Notes under the pieces: generated by a model
What the model was told of the DNA's origin: nothing
What the model saw: the letters and a program-made list of their open reading frames with translations, nothing else
Databases searched by the model: none
In this document: positions 25,477-34,568 of the stretch, in pieces
Position numbering within the stretch: position 1 is the stretch's first letter
Layout of the letters: every line of letters begins with the position of its first letter
Program-made: the position numbers and the translations under genes
Origin: Sphingomonas_L flavalba_A
Lineage (GTDB): Bacteria; Pseudomonadota; Alphaproteobacteria; Sphingomonadales; Sphingomonadaceae
Assembly (NCBI RefSeq): GCF_047553045.1
Contig: NZ_CP180208.1
Span: forward strand, 434,001 to 498,000
Direction: 5' to 3'
Length of the DNA: 64,000 nucleotides

Positions 25477-25938
25477 ATGATTGACCGCCACGAGCATCAC
25501 CAGCCCGAAGGGGCGGCGCTGGCCGGGGCCGCCAGGGACGTGCTTGAGCAGTCCGGCGAGCAGTGGACCGATATGCGTGCCTGCATTTTCGATGCGCTTG
25601 CCGGCTTCGACCGGCCCGCTTCGGCCTATGACATCGCCGATGCGGTGTCGCAGGCGCGCGGGCGCCGGGTGGCCGCCAACAGCGTCTACCGCATCCTGGA
25701 CCTGTTCGTGACCGCAAATCTGGCGCGCCGGGTGGAAACCGCCAATGCCTATATCGTCAACGCCCACCCCGGCTGCGTCCACGACTGCATCTTCCTGGTC
25801 TGCGACAAATGCGGGCAGACGATCCACATCGACGATGACCGCGTTGCCGGCGATGTCCGCAAGACGGCGCGGCGCAGCGGCTTCATGCCGGAACGGCCGG
25901 TCATCGAAGTGCGCGGCCGCTGCGCCGGCTGTGCCTGA
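25477..25938 (+). CDS. zur: Fur-family transcriptional regulator, Zur-like
   Basis: The 153-residue repressor has a winged-helix domain at about 25-90 (TDMRACIFDALAGFDRPASA, then VAANSVYRILDLFVTANLAR, the recognition helix). The metal/dimer domain shows HPGCVHDCIFLVCDKCG at about 97-113, with a Cys-x2-Cys zinc site, and a second Cys-x2-Cys at the C terminus (RCAGCA). This layout fits Zur better than Fur, Mur or Irr. Pairing with a metal-related MerC-domain membrane protein supports zinc sensing. The symbol reflects family and context; target specificity is not proven from sequence. Confidence 0.82.
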   Translation: MIDRHEHHQPEGAALAGAARDVLEQSGEQWTDMRACIFDALAGFDRPASAYDIADAVSQARGRRVAANSVYRILDLFVTANLARRVETANAYIVNAHPGCVHDCIFLVCDKCGQTIHIDDDRVAGDVRKTARRSGFMPERPVIEVRGRCAGCA

Positions 25939-25992
25939 CGCATCGACACCGTCGACACGCTATTCTAGAACGCCGGGCGAATGAGGAACTTG

Positions 25993-27918
25993 ATGGCCGA
26001 AAAGCCTGCCACCCCGTTGCTGGACGCCGCCGATACCCCGGCGGACCTCCGCCGCCTCCGCCCAGACCAGCTGCGCCAGCTAGCGGACGAGCTGCGTGGC
26101 GAGACGATTTCGGCCGTCTCGGTCACCGGCGGCCATCTTGGCGCCGGGCTGGGCGTGGTCGAACTGGCGGTGGCGCTCCATTACGTGTTCGACACGCCGA
26201 CCGACCGGTTGATCTGGGACGTCGGCCACCAGGCCTATCCGCACAAGATTCTGACCGGGCGGCGCGACCGTATCCGCACCCTGCGCCAGGGCGGCGGGCT
26301 GAGCGGCTTCACCCGCCGCGCCGAAAGCGAATACGACCCGTTCGGTGCCGCGCACAGCTCGACCTCGATCTCCGCCGCGCTCGGCTTCGCCGTCGCCAAC
26401 AAGCTCGCCGACCAGCCCGGCAAGGCGATCGCGGTGATCGGCGACGGCGCGATGTCGGCCGGCATGGCCTATGAGGCGATGAACAATGCGGAGGCGGCGG
26501 GCAACCGGCTTGTCGTCATCCTGAACGACAATGACATGTCGATCGCGCCGCCGGTCGGCGGCCTGTCCGCCTATCTGTCGCGCATCGTCTCCAGCCGCGA
26601 ATTTCTGGGCCTGCGCGGCCTTGCCCGCCGGGTGGCGCGCAAGCTGCCGCGCCCGCTTCACGTCGCCGCGCGCAAGACCGACGAATTCGCCCGTGGCATG
26701 ACGATGGGCGGCACGCTGTTCGAAGAACTCGGTTTCTATTATGTCGGCCCGATCGACGGGCATAACCTCGATCACCTGATCCCGGTGCTCGAAAATGTCC
26801 GCGACGCCGCTGAAGGGCCGATCCTCGTCCACGTCGTGACCCAGAAGGGCAAGGGCTACGCCCCGGCCGAAGCGGCGCCCGACAAATATCACGGCGTCCG
26901 CAAGTTCGACGTCGTCTCCGGCGAGCAGGCAAAGGCGCCGCCGGGGCCGCCGAGCTACACCGGCGTGTTCGCCAGGGCGCTGCTTGCCGAGGCGGAACGT
27001 GATCCCGCGATCTGCGCGATCACCGCCGCGATGCCGTCCGGCACCGGGCTGGACAAGTTCGCCGCCCGCTTTCCGGACCGCAGCTTCGACGTCGGCATCG
27101 CCGAACAGCACGCCGTCACCTTCGCCGCCGGCCTCGCCGCGCAGGGGATGCGGCCGTTCTGCGCGATCTACTCGACCTTCCTGCAACGCGCCTATGATCA
27201 GGTCGTTCACGACGTCGCGATCCAGAACCTGCCGGTGCGGTTCGCGATCGACCGCGCCGGGCTGGTCGGGGCGGACGGCGCCACCCATGCCGGCAGTTTC
27301 GACGTCACCTACCTTGCCACCTTGCCCAATTTCGTCGTGATGGCGGCGGCGGACGAGGCGGAACTGGTCCACATGGTCCACACCGCCGCGCTCCATGACA
27401 GCGGGCCGATCGCCGTCCGCTATCCGCGCGGCGAAGGGGTCGGCGTACCGCTGCCCGCGGTGCCGGAACGGCTGGCGATCGGCAAGGGCCGGGTCGTGCG
27501 GCAGGGCAAGACCGTTGCGCTGCTTTCGCTCGGCACCCGGCTCGGCGAAGCGCTGAAGGCGGCCGATCGGCTGGAGGCGCAGGGCCTGTCGACCACCGTC
27601 GCCGATCTGCGTTTCGCCAAGCCGCTCGACGAGGACCTGATTCGCCGCCTGCTTACCAGCCATCAGGTGGCGGTGACGGTGGAGGAAGCGAGCATCGGCG
27701 GACTGGGCGCGCATGTGCTGACCATGGCCAGCGATCAGGGGCTGATCGACGCCGGGCTGAAGCTCCGCACGATGCGGCTGCCCGATCATTTCATCGACCA
27801 TGATTCGCCGGAACGGCAATATGCCGAAGCCGGGCTGGATGCCGACGCGATCGTCGCGACGGTGTTGACCGCCCTGCGCCGCAACGCCGTCGGGGTTGTC
27901 ACTGGCGCGCGCGCCTGA
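25993..27918 (+). CDS. dxs: 1-deoxy-D-xylulose-5-phosphate synthase
   Basis: Dxs condenses pyruvate and glyceraldehyde 3-phosphate with thiamine diphosphate, starting the MEP isoprenoid pathway (carotenoids and quinones). The 641-residue length is normal. Visible motifs are WDVGHQAYPHKILTGR near 75-90 and the ThDP/Mg site GDGAMSAGMAYEAMNNA with NDNDMSI at about 150-180. The catalytic glutamate lies in VGIAEQHAVTFAAGLA near 365. The ATG at 25993 was chosen because AGGAAC sits just upstream; the ATG at 25981 is an alternative. It stands alone, 54 bases after zur. Confidence 0.97.
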   Translation: MAEKPATPLLDAADTPADLRRLRPDQLRQLADELRGETISAVSVTGGHLGAGLGVVELAVALHYVFDTPTDRLIWDVGHQAYPHKILTGRRDRIRTLRQGGGLSGFTRRAESEYDPFGAAHSSTSISAALGFAVANKLADQPGKAIAVIGDGAMSAGMAYEAMNNAEAAGNRLVVILNDNDMSIAPPVGGLSAYLSRIVSSREFLGLRGLARRVARKLPRPLHVAARKTDEFARGMTMGGTLFEELGFYYVGPIDGHNLDHLIPVLENVRDAAEGPILVHVVTQKGKGYAPAEAAPDKYHGVRKFDVVSGEQAKAPPGPPSYTGVFARALLAEAERDPAICAITAAMPSGTGLDKFAARFPDRSFDVGIAEQHAVTFAAGLAAQGMRPFCAIYSTFLQRAYDQVVHDVAIQNLPVRFAIDRAGLVGADGATHAGSFDVTYLATLPNFVVMAAADEAELVHMVHTAALHDSGPIAVRYPRGEGVGVPLPAVPERLAIGKGRVVRQGKTVALLSLGTRLGEALKAADRLEAQGLSTTVADLRFAKPLDEDLIRRLLTSHQVAVTVEEASIGGLGAHVLTMASDQGLIDAGLKLRTMRLPDHFIDHDSPERQYAEAGLDADAIVATVLTALRRNAVGVVTGARA

Positions 27919-27964
27919 TCGACGCATGATTGGGACTGGACGCCTCTTTGGGCATGCGGCGGCC

Positions 27965-29284
27965 ATGCCGGTGCGGGCCTGTGCTCTGCTGGGGCTGCTT
28001 GCCGCCGCGCCATCCGCCGCCTTTGTCGCCGAAGAGGACGGGTTCAGCCTGTCGGGTAGTGTCCGCGCGCGCTACGAAACGCTCGACCGGCAGGCGCGGG
28101 CCGGTTTCGGCGCGCCGGACGATTTGCTGGCGTTCCGTACCATCGTCGGCGCCCGCTACCGCGCCGGCGCGGTCGAACTTGGCGCGGAACTGCGTGACAG
28201 CCGCGCTTATCTTGCCGAACGCGACAGCCCGATCTCGACCGGAGAGGTCAACGCGCTGGAACTGGTCCAGGCCTATGTGCGGGCGCGGGTCGGTACGGCG
28301 GCGACGCTGCAGGCTGGCCGTTTCGTGCTGAGTCCCGGTTCCGGCCGGCTGGTTGCCGACGACAGCTATCGCAACACCACCAACGGCTTCACCGGTTTCC
28401 GCCTCGATCTTGGTGAAGAGGATGATGCCGGGCCGGCGGCGGTACTGTTCGCCGTGCTGCCGCAAAACCGCCTGCCGGACGGGCGCGACGCGCTGCTCGC
28501 CAACCGTGTCGCCGTCGATCGCGAAAGCTTCGATACCGTCCTGATCGGCGGGGTCGGGACCGCGCCGCTGGCCGGCGCGCGGGTGCAGGGCGGCTATTAT
28601 CTGCTCAGCGAACGTGACGGCGGGCGTGCCACCCGCGACCGGCGCCTGCATACGCTGACCGCCCGGTTGCTGCGCGATCCCCAGCCCGGTGCCGTCGATT
28701 TCGACATTGAATATGCCCGCCAGTTCGGCCGCGCCGCCGCGTCGACCGCTGCCGCCGCGCCGCGCCAGACGGTCAGCGCCTTCTACCTCCATGCCGAAGC
28801 GGGGCGAACATGGGCGGGGCCGTGGCAGCCGCGACTGTCGGTCGAACTGGAATGGGCGTCGGGCGATGGCCCCGGCCGGCGCTATGGCCGGTTCGACACG
28901 CTCTATGGCTCGCGCCGCAGCGATCTGGCGCCGTCGGGCATTTACGGCGCGGTCGGCCGCGCCAACATCATCAGCCCGGCACTGCGGCTGGAAGTGGAGC
29001 CGGGGCCGCGAACCGACGCCTTCGTCGCCGTCCACGGCCTATGGATGGATTCGGCGACCGATGCGTTCGCCACGTCCGGCGTGCGCGATCCGGCGGGCGC
29101 CGCCGGGCGCTATGTCGGCACCCAGGTTGAAGGGCGGTTGCGCCACTGGCTGCTCCGCGACCGGCTGCAATTCGAAGGCAATTTCGCCTGGCTCGCCAAG
29201 GGCCGCTTCTACCGCGCCGCCCCCAACAGCCCCGGCACCGCCAACACCCACTATCTCTCGCTGGCCCTGACCGCGTTTTTCTAG
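27965..29284 (+). CDS. Alginate-export-type outer-membrane channel protein
   Basis: The product of about 439 residues has a signal peptide (MPVRACALLGLLAAAPSAAF) and a repetitive amphipathic beta-strand pattern throughout. It ends in the C-terminal phenylalanine (ALTAFF) typical of outer-membrane barrels. Segments such as GAELRDSRAYL, VNALELVQAYVRARV and LQAGRFVLSPGSGRLVADDS resemble the alginate-export (AlgE-like) porin group. An ATG at 27926 would give a longer leader. The name refers to family resemblance; the substrate is unknown, and it does not sit in the polysaccharide cluster. It follows dxs by 46 bases. Confidence 0.72.
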   Translation: MPVRACALLGLLAAAPSAAFVAEEDGFSLSGSVRARYETLDRQARAGFGAPDDLLAFRTIVGARYRAGAVELGAELRDSRAYLAERDSPISTGEVNALELVQAYVRARVGTAATLQAGRFVLSPGSGRLVADDSYRNTTNGFTGFRLDLGEEDDAGPAAVLFAVLPQNRLPDGRDALLANRVAVDRESFDTVLIGGVGTAPLAGARVQGGYYLLSERDGGRATRDRRLHTLTARLLRDPQPGAVDFDIEYARQFGRAAASTAAAAPRQTVSAFYLHAEAGRTWAGPWQPRLSVELEWASGDGPGRRYGRFDTLYGSRRSDLAPSGIYGAVGRANIISPALRLEVEPGPRTDAFVAVHGLWMDSATDAFATSGVRDPAGAAGRYVGTQVEGRLRHWLLRDRLQFEGNFAWLAKGRFYRAAPNSPGTANTHYLSLALTAFF

Positions 29285-29345
29285 GGGCGCGAAAACGCCA
29301 CCGGTCTAGGGCGTAACTCCAGCTAGGCCAGGCATCGCCGAAGAA

Positions 29346-30221
29346 TCATATCGTCCCGTTGATGAGTCGCGTTGTGACGGCCTGCTGACATTTGTGCAGA
29401 AGTTTCTCCATATTCCTTACAAATATTGTGTTGTTTCCATTTGTGTACTCAGAGAATGCTCTCTTGAACGGATCGTAACAATAGGGATGAAATCCGAACT
29501 GGCTCATCTTGTCTCTGATGTCCTGATCGGAAACACCGAATTTCTCGCCCGATCCGTTGGTCTCCATTATAATGGCCTCAACGCGGTCGGACATCAATGT
29601 GCGCTCCCCACCGCTCAAGACGGGGATTTCGTGTCCTTCGACATCGATTTTGATGATTTGGGGAATATCATCGACGCAAATATCGTCGATTGTTCGCACC
29701 GGTACCGCGATGGTTGGCAGCGTCTCGTCAGCTAGGGCTACCCGGTTCATCGTGTCAAGCGTAGCCGTAAAGCGGATCGTGCCCGGCTCTGATGACAGGC
29801 CGCAGCACAATGTTTCTACACGAGGGCTGAGGTTGTTGAGGCGCATATTGGCCTCAAGTCTTTCGAAGGTGGAGGGCACGGGTTCGATCGCTATGGCGCG
29901 AGCGCGCCGCGCGCCCGCCGCCAATATGGAATAGGACCCAATATTCGCGCCAATATCCAGAAACAAATCGTCCGGGCGAAGGGCGTGGAGCGCGAACCCC
30001 ATCTCCTCCGGCTCATGCAGGCCGCAATACCAATTGCCGGTCGCGCCAGCCATTCCGTTCTCGGTTAGTAGGCGCGTATCTTCCGCAAACGGTAATGCGA
30101 TCGGGGCTTTGATCAGGCGGCTGGCGATTTGCCAGCGGATGAAACGGGAAACGGCGGCAAGGGGGGCCTCGCGATTAAGCGGATGAGATACAATAAAGCG
30201 AATAACCGAAAGCGCGTTCAT
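29346..30221 (-). CDS. FkbM-family SAM-dependent methyltransferase
   Basis: The 291-residue enzyme has the class I SAM motif DLFLDIGANIGSYSILAAGA near 82-101, then AIAIEPVPSTFERLEANMRL near 105-125. The FkbM signature IIKIDVEGHEIPVLSGGE follows at about 190-207. FkbM enzymes O-methylate sugars or polyketides, often in surface glycans, but here the gene stands apart from the polysaccharide locus. I used the ATG at 30221, which has a GGAACTGGA stretch upstream. Codons near the 3' end (about 29390-29500) are AT-richer than neighbouring genes, hinting at acquisition. The substrate is unknown. Confidence 0.85.
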   Translation of the reverse strand: MNALSVIRFIVSHPLNREAPLAAVSRFIRWQIASRLIKAPIALPFAEDTRLLTENGMAGATGNWYCGLHEPEEMGFALHALRPDDLFLDIGANIGSYSILAAGARRARAIAIEPVPSTFERLEANMRLNNLSPRVETLCCGLSSEPGTIRFTATLDTMNRVALADETLPTIAVPVRTIDDICVDDIPQIIKIDVEGHEIPVLSGGERTLMSDRVEAIIMETNGSGEKFGVSDQDIRDKMSQFGFHPYCYDPFKRAFSEYTNGNNTIFVRNMEKLLHKCQQAVTTRLINGTI

Positions 30222-30376
30222 TCCAGTTCCAGCATCGTTTGCGAAAGTTGGTGCGTGTCTCGCTGATATGGTGCTGTCCCGCAATCGCTAATGCCTCGGT
30301 CGGCGAATTGGCTACTCCGTAGTCACGCGGGCGGTGCTTCAGGGCTGGAAACTGTCGGCGCAATCGCCGCCTCTTG

Positions 30377-30895
30377 TCAGATTGCGCGTTCGCCCAGCAC
30401 GTTGCCGCCTTCGCTGTAGCGGCAGACCAGCACGTCTTCGCGGCCGCCGGTGGCGAGGGCGCAGCCGACCTTGCGCGTCGCACGCCAGATCACCTGAGTA
30501 TAATGGCCGACATCCTCGAAATCGCCGGTCAGCGATACGTTGGGGATGCGGCCGGGGCGGTAGTTGTGCTTCTCGTCGACCCACAGACCGACCATGTCTT
30601 CCGGCGAGTAGGCGCCGGCGGTGCCGGCCCACAGGTTTTCGCCCTGCGGATCGGGGTCGTCGGGGTCGTCGCGGCTGTGCTCGAAGGTTCCGGTGCTGCT
30701 CAGCGCCCGCGCCCATGCGGCGGCGTCGGCGCTTAGTTTCCGGTCCCATTCCAGCGCCGGCAGATCAAGCGCGGCGCGTTCGCGGTTATGGGCGGCAAGC
30801 AGGCGCTGCTCCAGATTGACCGTACGGTCAATGCTGCCCAGCAGCAAAGGCGCTACGGCGAGCAGGGCAAACAGACGGGGGAATCCGGCGGCCAT
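30377..30895 (-). CDS. CAP-domain (SCP/PR-1-like) secreted protein
   Basis: The 172-residue protein has a signal peptide (about 1-21) and a CAP domain filling the rest. Family motifs are all visible: LLAAHNRERAALDLPALEWD near 32-51, GENLWAGTAGAYSPEDMV near 84-101, and GHYTQVIWRATRKVGCALA near 129-147. The two histidines and two acidic residues that line the CAP cavity can be placed (His36, Glu85, Glu98 and His130 by rough count). Bacterial CAP proteins are periplasmic or secreted and mostly of unknown role. It is monocistronic here, between the fkbM gene and the small gene at 30968. Confidence 0.88.
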   Translation of the reverse strand: MAAGFPRLFALLAVAPLLLGSIDRTVNLEQRLLAAHNRERAALDLPALEWDRKLSADAAAWARALSSTGTFEHSRDDPDDPDPQGENLWAGTAGAYSPEDMVGLWVDEKHNYRPGRIPNVSLTGDFEDVGHYTQVIWRATRKVGCALATGGREDVLVCRYSEGGNVLGERAI

Positions 30896-30967
30896 GGCGT
30901 CCGGTTAACCCGGCACCGGTTCCCCCCCGCTTGCCGAACAGGGTGAATATTCTGGCAAGCATTTTTA

Positions 30968-31123
30968 TCAGCGGGCGCCGGTCCGGCTCCGCCAGGGTGC
31001 GCGGTAGATATGGGCGTGTGCCGCCGCATATTTGCGCCAGAACCCGCGAGCCGCCTGCTCAACCTGGTTGCTGAACGCGGCGTGGTTGTCGCTCCACATC
31101 CGGGCTTCGATCGGATCGATCAT
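30968..31123 (-). CDS. Small 51-residue protein divergent from a LysR regulator, unknown function
   Basis: This short frame begins MIDPIEARMWSDNHAAFSNQ and ends in RTGAR before TGA. Its ATG has an excellent ribosome binding site, AGGAGAT, five bases upstream. The sequence is Trp- and Ala-rich with two amphipathic helical stretches and no signal peptide or membrane segment. It is divergent from the LysR-type gene at 31238, and a perfect inverted repeat lies between them, so it is a natural target of that regulator. I do not recognise the family. Confidence rests on the ribosome binding site, clean frame and divergent regulator. Confidence 0.6.
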   Translation of the reverse strand: MIDPIEARMWSDNHAAFSNQVEQAARGFWRKYAAAHAHIYRAPWRSRTGAR

Positions 31124-31213
31124 TGTCTATCTCCTTGTTGAAAAATAAGGCCCTGCTAAAAGTGATATGCCCGCTGCTTGGGGAATCTTCCAACAAAAGC
31201 CCTCGCCTAAATC

Positions 31214-31230
31214 ATAAGTACAGCTTATGG
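31214..31230 (+). promoter_or_regulatory. LysR-type operator palindrome (CATAAG-N5-CTTATG)
   Basis: A perfect 6-bp inverted repeat with a 5-base spacer, containing the T-N11-A signature of LysR-family sites. It lies just before the regulator start and about 90 bases upstream of the small divergent gene. It is the only clear palindrome in this AT-rich 114-base gap. Confidence 0.6.
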
Positions 31231-31237
31231 ATTGGTC

Positions 31238-32143
31238 ATGCGTCGTCTGCCCCCACTCGCCGCCGTCCGAGTTTTCGAGGCCGCTGCGCGGCACGAGAAT
31301 TTCACCGCAGCCGCAGCGGAACTGGGCATGACCCAGGCGGCGGTCAGCTATCAGATCAAGCTGCTGGAGGAACGGGTCGGGGTGCCGCTGTTCGTCCGTG
31401 CCCGGCGGCAGGTGACGTTAACCGACACCGGCAGGCGAATCGCGCCGCTGGTGTCCGGCGCGTTCGATACGCTCGACACCGCCTTCGCCTCGGTTCGTGC
31501 CGAAGACGCGGCGATGCTGACTATTTCCACCTCGCTGACCTTCGCGAACACCTGGCTCGCCTGGCGGCTCGGCGGCTATCAGATGGCCCACCCCGATCTG
31601 GCGGTCAGAATGCTGACCACCGACACGCTGACCGATTTCGTCAGCGACGATGTCGATGTGGCGATCCGTACCGGGCGGGGCGAATGGCCGGGGCTGGTCG
31701 CGAAACTGCTGTTCCGCAACGCCTTCACGCCGATGTGCAGCCCGGCGTTCCTCGCCCGTCACGGCGGTACGCTGGCCCCCGCCGATCTGCCCGGCCTGCC
31801 GCTGATCAGCCCGCACGATCCATGGTGGAACGACTGGCTGCGCGACGCCGGCGTCGCGGTGCCGGACGGGCCGATCCGCCCCGGCATCCGCCTCGATTCC
31901 CAGGCGAATGAAGGCCATGCCGCGATTGCCGGGCAGGGGATGGCGATGCTGACGCCGTTCTTCTGGCGGATGGACCTGGCCGAAGGGCGGCTGGTCCGGC
32001 CGTTCGCGCAGGTGTCGACGCGCGGCTACGGCTATTGGCTGGTCTACCCCGAACACCGCCGCACCGTGCCGAAGATCAGGCAGTTCGGTGAATGGCTGCT
32101 GGCGGAGGTCGCCGCCGACCTGGCGCAGCTCGACGCCGGATGA
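31238..32143 (+). CDS. LysR-family transcriptional regulator, GcvA-like
   Basis: The 301-residue protein has the GcvA-type helix-turn-helix: LPPLAAVRVFEAAARHENFT at about 4-23, then AAAELGMTQAAVSYQIKLLE. A LysR substrate domain fills residues about 90-295. The effector is not evident. Many GcvA-like regulators are annotated for glycine cleavage, but no gcv genes are near. The ATG at 31238 is preferred to a TTG six bases upstream. Divergent orientation to the 51-residue gene with a shared palindrome suggests classical LysR autoregulation plus activation of the small gene. parC follows 43 bases downstream. Confidence 0.88.
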   Translation: MRRLPPLAAVRVFEAAARHENFTAAAAELGMTQAAVSYQIKLLEERVGVPLFVRARRQVTLTDTGRRIAPLVSGAFDTLDTAFASVRAEDAAMLTISTSLTFANTWLAWRLGGYQMAHPDLAVRMLTTDTLTDFVSDDVDVAIRTGRGEWPGLVAKLLFRNAFTPMCSPAFLARHGGTLAPADLPGLPLISPHDPWWNDWLRDAGVAVPDGPIRPGIRLDSQANEGHAAIAGQGMAMLTPFFWRMDLAEGRLVRPFAQVSTRGYGYWLVYPEHRRTVPKIRQFGEWLLAEVAADLAQLDAG

Positions 32144-32186
32144 CGGCCCTTTCCGTCCGATGCCAAGCGCTGCTACACGCCGCGGC

Positions 32187-34436
32187 ATGAGTGATGTCCT
32201 TGATCCGTCCGACGGCAACATCGTTGACGCCCCGTTCGATTCCGCGCTGTCCCAGCGCTATCTGGTCTACGCGCTGTCGACGATCACGGCGCGCTCGCTG
32301 CCCGACCTGCGCGACGGGCTGAAACCGGTCCACCGCCGGCTGCTCTGGGCGATGCGGCTGCTGAAACTGGACCCGGCCGCAGGCTACAAGAAATGCGCCC
32401 GCGTCGTCGGCGACGTGATCGGCAAATACCACCCGCATGGCGACCAGTCGGTCTACGACGCTATGGTCCGCCTCGCCCAGACCTTCGCCCTGCGCTATCC
32501 GCTGGTCGACGGGCAGGGCAATTTCGGCAATATCGACGGCGATAACGCCGCCGCCTACCGCTATACCGAGGCGCGGTTGACCCAGGTCGCGATCGACCTG
32601 ATGGCCGGCCTCGACGACGGCACCGTCGATTTCCGCCCGACCTACAATGGCGAGGACGAGGAACCGGAAATCATGCCGGGCCTGTTCCCCAATCTGCTTG
32701 CCAACGGCGCCAGCGGCATCGCCGTCGGCATGGCGACCAGCATCCCGCCGCACAACGCGGCGGAGGTGATCGACGCGGCGATGCTGCTGATCGATCAGCC
32801 GGAGGCGGACAACGCGGCGCTGCTTGCCCATGTGAAGGGGCCGGATTTCCCGACCGGCGGGATCATCGTCGATTCACCGGCGGCGATCGCGGAGGCCTAT
32901 GCCACCGGCCATGGCGGCTTTCGCGTCCGCTCGCGCTGGGAAAAGCAGGATGAGGGGCGCGGCACATGGGTCGCGGTGGTCACCGAAATCCCTTACGGCG
33001 TCCAGAAGGGCAAGCTGATCGAACAGATCGCGACGCTGATCAACGACAAGAAGCTGCCGATCCTCGCCGATGTCCGCGACGAATCCGATACCGACATCCG
33101 CATCGTCCTCGAACCGCGCAGCCGCACCGTCGACCCGCAATTGCTGATGGACGGGCTGTTCCGGCTGACCGATCTCGAAAGCCGCGTGTCGCTGAACCTG
33201 AACGTGCTCGACGCCACCCGCACCCCCCGGGTGATGAGCCTGAAGCAGGTGCTGGACGGCTGGCTGACCCACCAGTTCGTCGTTCTCGTCCGCCGCTCCG
33301 AGCACCGGCTGGCCAAGATCGCCGACCGGATCGAACTGCTCGAAGGCTATCTGGTCGCCTATCTGAACCTTGATCGGGTGATCGCGATCATCCGTGGCGA
33401 GGACGAACCGAAACCGGTGCTGATGGCCGAATTCTCGCTGACCGACCGCCAGGCGGAGGCGATCCTCAACATGCGCCTGCGCTCGTTGCGCAAGCTGGAG
33501 GAGATGGAGATTCGCGGCGAGCGCGATGCGCTGGAAAAGGAGCGGGAGGAACTGACCCTGCTGCTCGGCTCGCCGGCCCGCCAGCGCACCCGGTTGAAGC
33601 GTGATCTGGCGAAACTGCGTGAACGCTACGGCCCGGACACGCCGCTCGGCCGCCGCCGCACGCTGGTCGAGGAAGCGGCGCCGACGCGCGATATCCCGTT
33701 GGAGGCGATGGTCGAGCGTGAGCCGATCACCGTCATCCTGTCCCAGCGCGGCTGGATTCGCGCGCTGCGCGGCCATATCGACCTCGCTTCCGCCGACGCG
33801 GTGAAGTTCAAGGAGGGCGACGGCCCGGCCCACGCCCTCCACGCCCAGACCACCGACCGGCTGATCCTCGCGGCGGAGAACGGCCGTGTCTACACCCTGC
33901 CCGGTGATCGGCTGCCCGGCGGGCGCGGCTATGGCGAGCCGGTGCGGCTGATGACCGATCTCGATGCCGATACCGGCATCGTCGCGCTCGCCGTCGCCAA
34001 TGCCGAGGGGCGGCTGCTCGTCGCCTCGTCGGACGGGCGCGGCTTCATTGCCCGTACCGCCGACGCGGTGGCGGAAACCCGCAAGGGCAAGCAACTGGTC
34101 AACCTGCGCGCCGGTGCGAAGCTGAAGATCGCGCGGCCGATCGCGGCGGAGGCGGATTACGTCGCGGTGATCGGCGACAATCGCAAGCTGGTGCTGTTCC
34201 CGCTCGCCGAGCTGCCGGAAATGGGGCGCGGGCAGGGGGTGATGCTCCAACGCTATCGCGACGGCGGGCTGGCCGATGCGACGACGCTGGTCTTCGCCGC
34301 CGGGCTGAGCTGGGCGATGGGCGGTGACAGCGGCCGGACGCGGACGGAGGCGGACCTGTCGCCCTGGCGCGCGGCGCGCGGCGCCGCCGGCCGGATGCCG
34401 CCGGTCGGGTTCCCGCGCGACAACCGTTTCGGGTAA
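32187..34436 (+). CDS. parC: DNA topoisomerase IV subunit A
   Basis: ParC is the breakage-reunion subunit that decatenates daughter chromosomes with ParE. The 749-residue length fits. The catalytic tyrosine lies in AAYRYTEARLTQVA near 125-130. DGLKPVHRRLLWAM and KYHPHGDQSVYDAMVRLAQ mark the DNA gate near 40-95. The beta-pinwheel C-terminal domain spans about 500-740 with repeated strands such as VILSQRGWIRAL and RLLVASSDGRGFIA. ParC rather than GyrA is indicated by the absence of a full GyrA box. In the quinolone-pocket loop the residue aligned with Escherichia coli Ser80 is Gln; whether that is normal in this group I cannot tell. Confidence 0.94.
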   Translation: MSDVLDPSDGNIVDAPFDSALSQRYLVYALSTITARSLPDLRDGLKPVHRRLLWAMRLLKLDPAAGYKKCARVVGDVIGKYHPHGDQSVYDAMVRLAQTFALRYPLVDGQGNFGNIDGDNAAAYRYTEARLTQVAIDLMAGLDDGTVDFRPTYNGEDEEPEIMPGLFPNLLANGASGIAVGMATSIPPHNAAEVIDAAMLLIDQPEADNAALLAHVKGPDFPTGGIIVDSPAAIAEAYATGHGGFRVRSRWEKQDEGRGTWVAVVTEIPYGVQKGKLIEQIATLINDKKLPILADVRDESDTDIRIVLEPRSRTVDPQLLMDGLFRLTDLESRVSLNLNVLDATRTPRVMSLKQVLDGWLTHQFVVLVRRSEHRLAKIADRIELLEGYLVAYLNLDRVIAIIRGEDEPKPVLMAEFSLTDRQAEAILNMRLRSLRKLEEMEIRGERDALEKEREELTLLLGSPARQRTRLKRDLAKLRERYGPDTPLGRRRTLVEEAAPTRDIPLEAMVEREPITVILSQRGWIRALRGHIDLASADAVKFKEGDGPAHALHAQTTDRLILAAENGRVYTLPGDRLPGGRGYGEPVRLMTDLDADTGIVALAVANAEGRLLVASSDGRGFIARTADAVAETRKGKQLVNLRAGAKLKIARPIAAEADYVAVIGDNRKLVLFPLAELPEMGRGQGVMLQRYRDGGLADATTLVFAAGLSWAMGGDSGRTRTEADLSPWRAARGAAGRMPPVGFPRDNRFG

Positions 34437-34469
34437 GGTTTTTTGCTTCTGGCGGGCCGGTGCCGCCCG

Positions 34470-34498
34470 AACACCACGCCCCTAGCCGGGCGGGTGTT
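34470..34498 (+). terminator. Stem-loop after parC
   Basis: AACACC (34470-34475) pairs with GGTGTT (34493-34498), with a further GCCC/GGGC pairing inside and a small bulge. There is no long T run, so terminator function is tentative. Confidence 0.3.
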
Positions 34499-34568
34499 TC
34501 AGCCCGGCACGGGACCGCGCCGTTCCGGTTGACTTTGCATTAACCTGTTGTGGCCTAGGGCGTTTTTG

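Noticed and set aside
26080..27966. 628-codon open frame antisense to dxs
   Set aside because: Third-position GC bias leaves long antisense frames open; the plus strand encodes a complete, motif-perfect Dxs.
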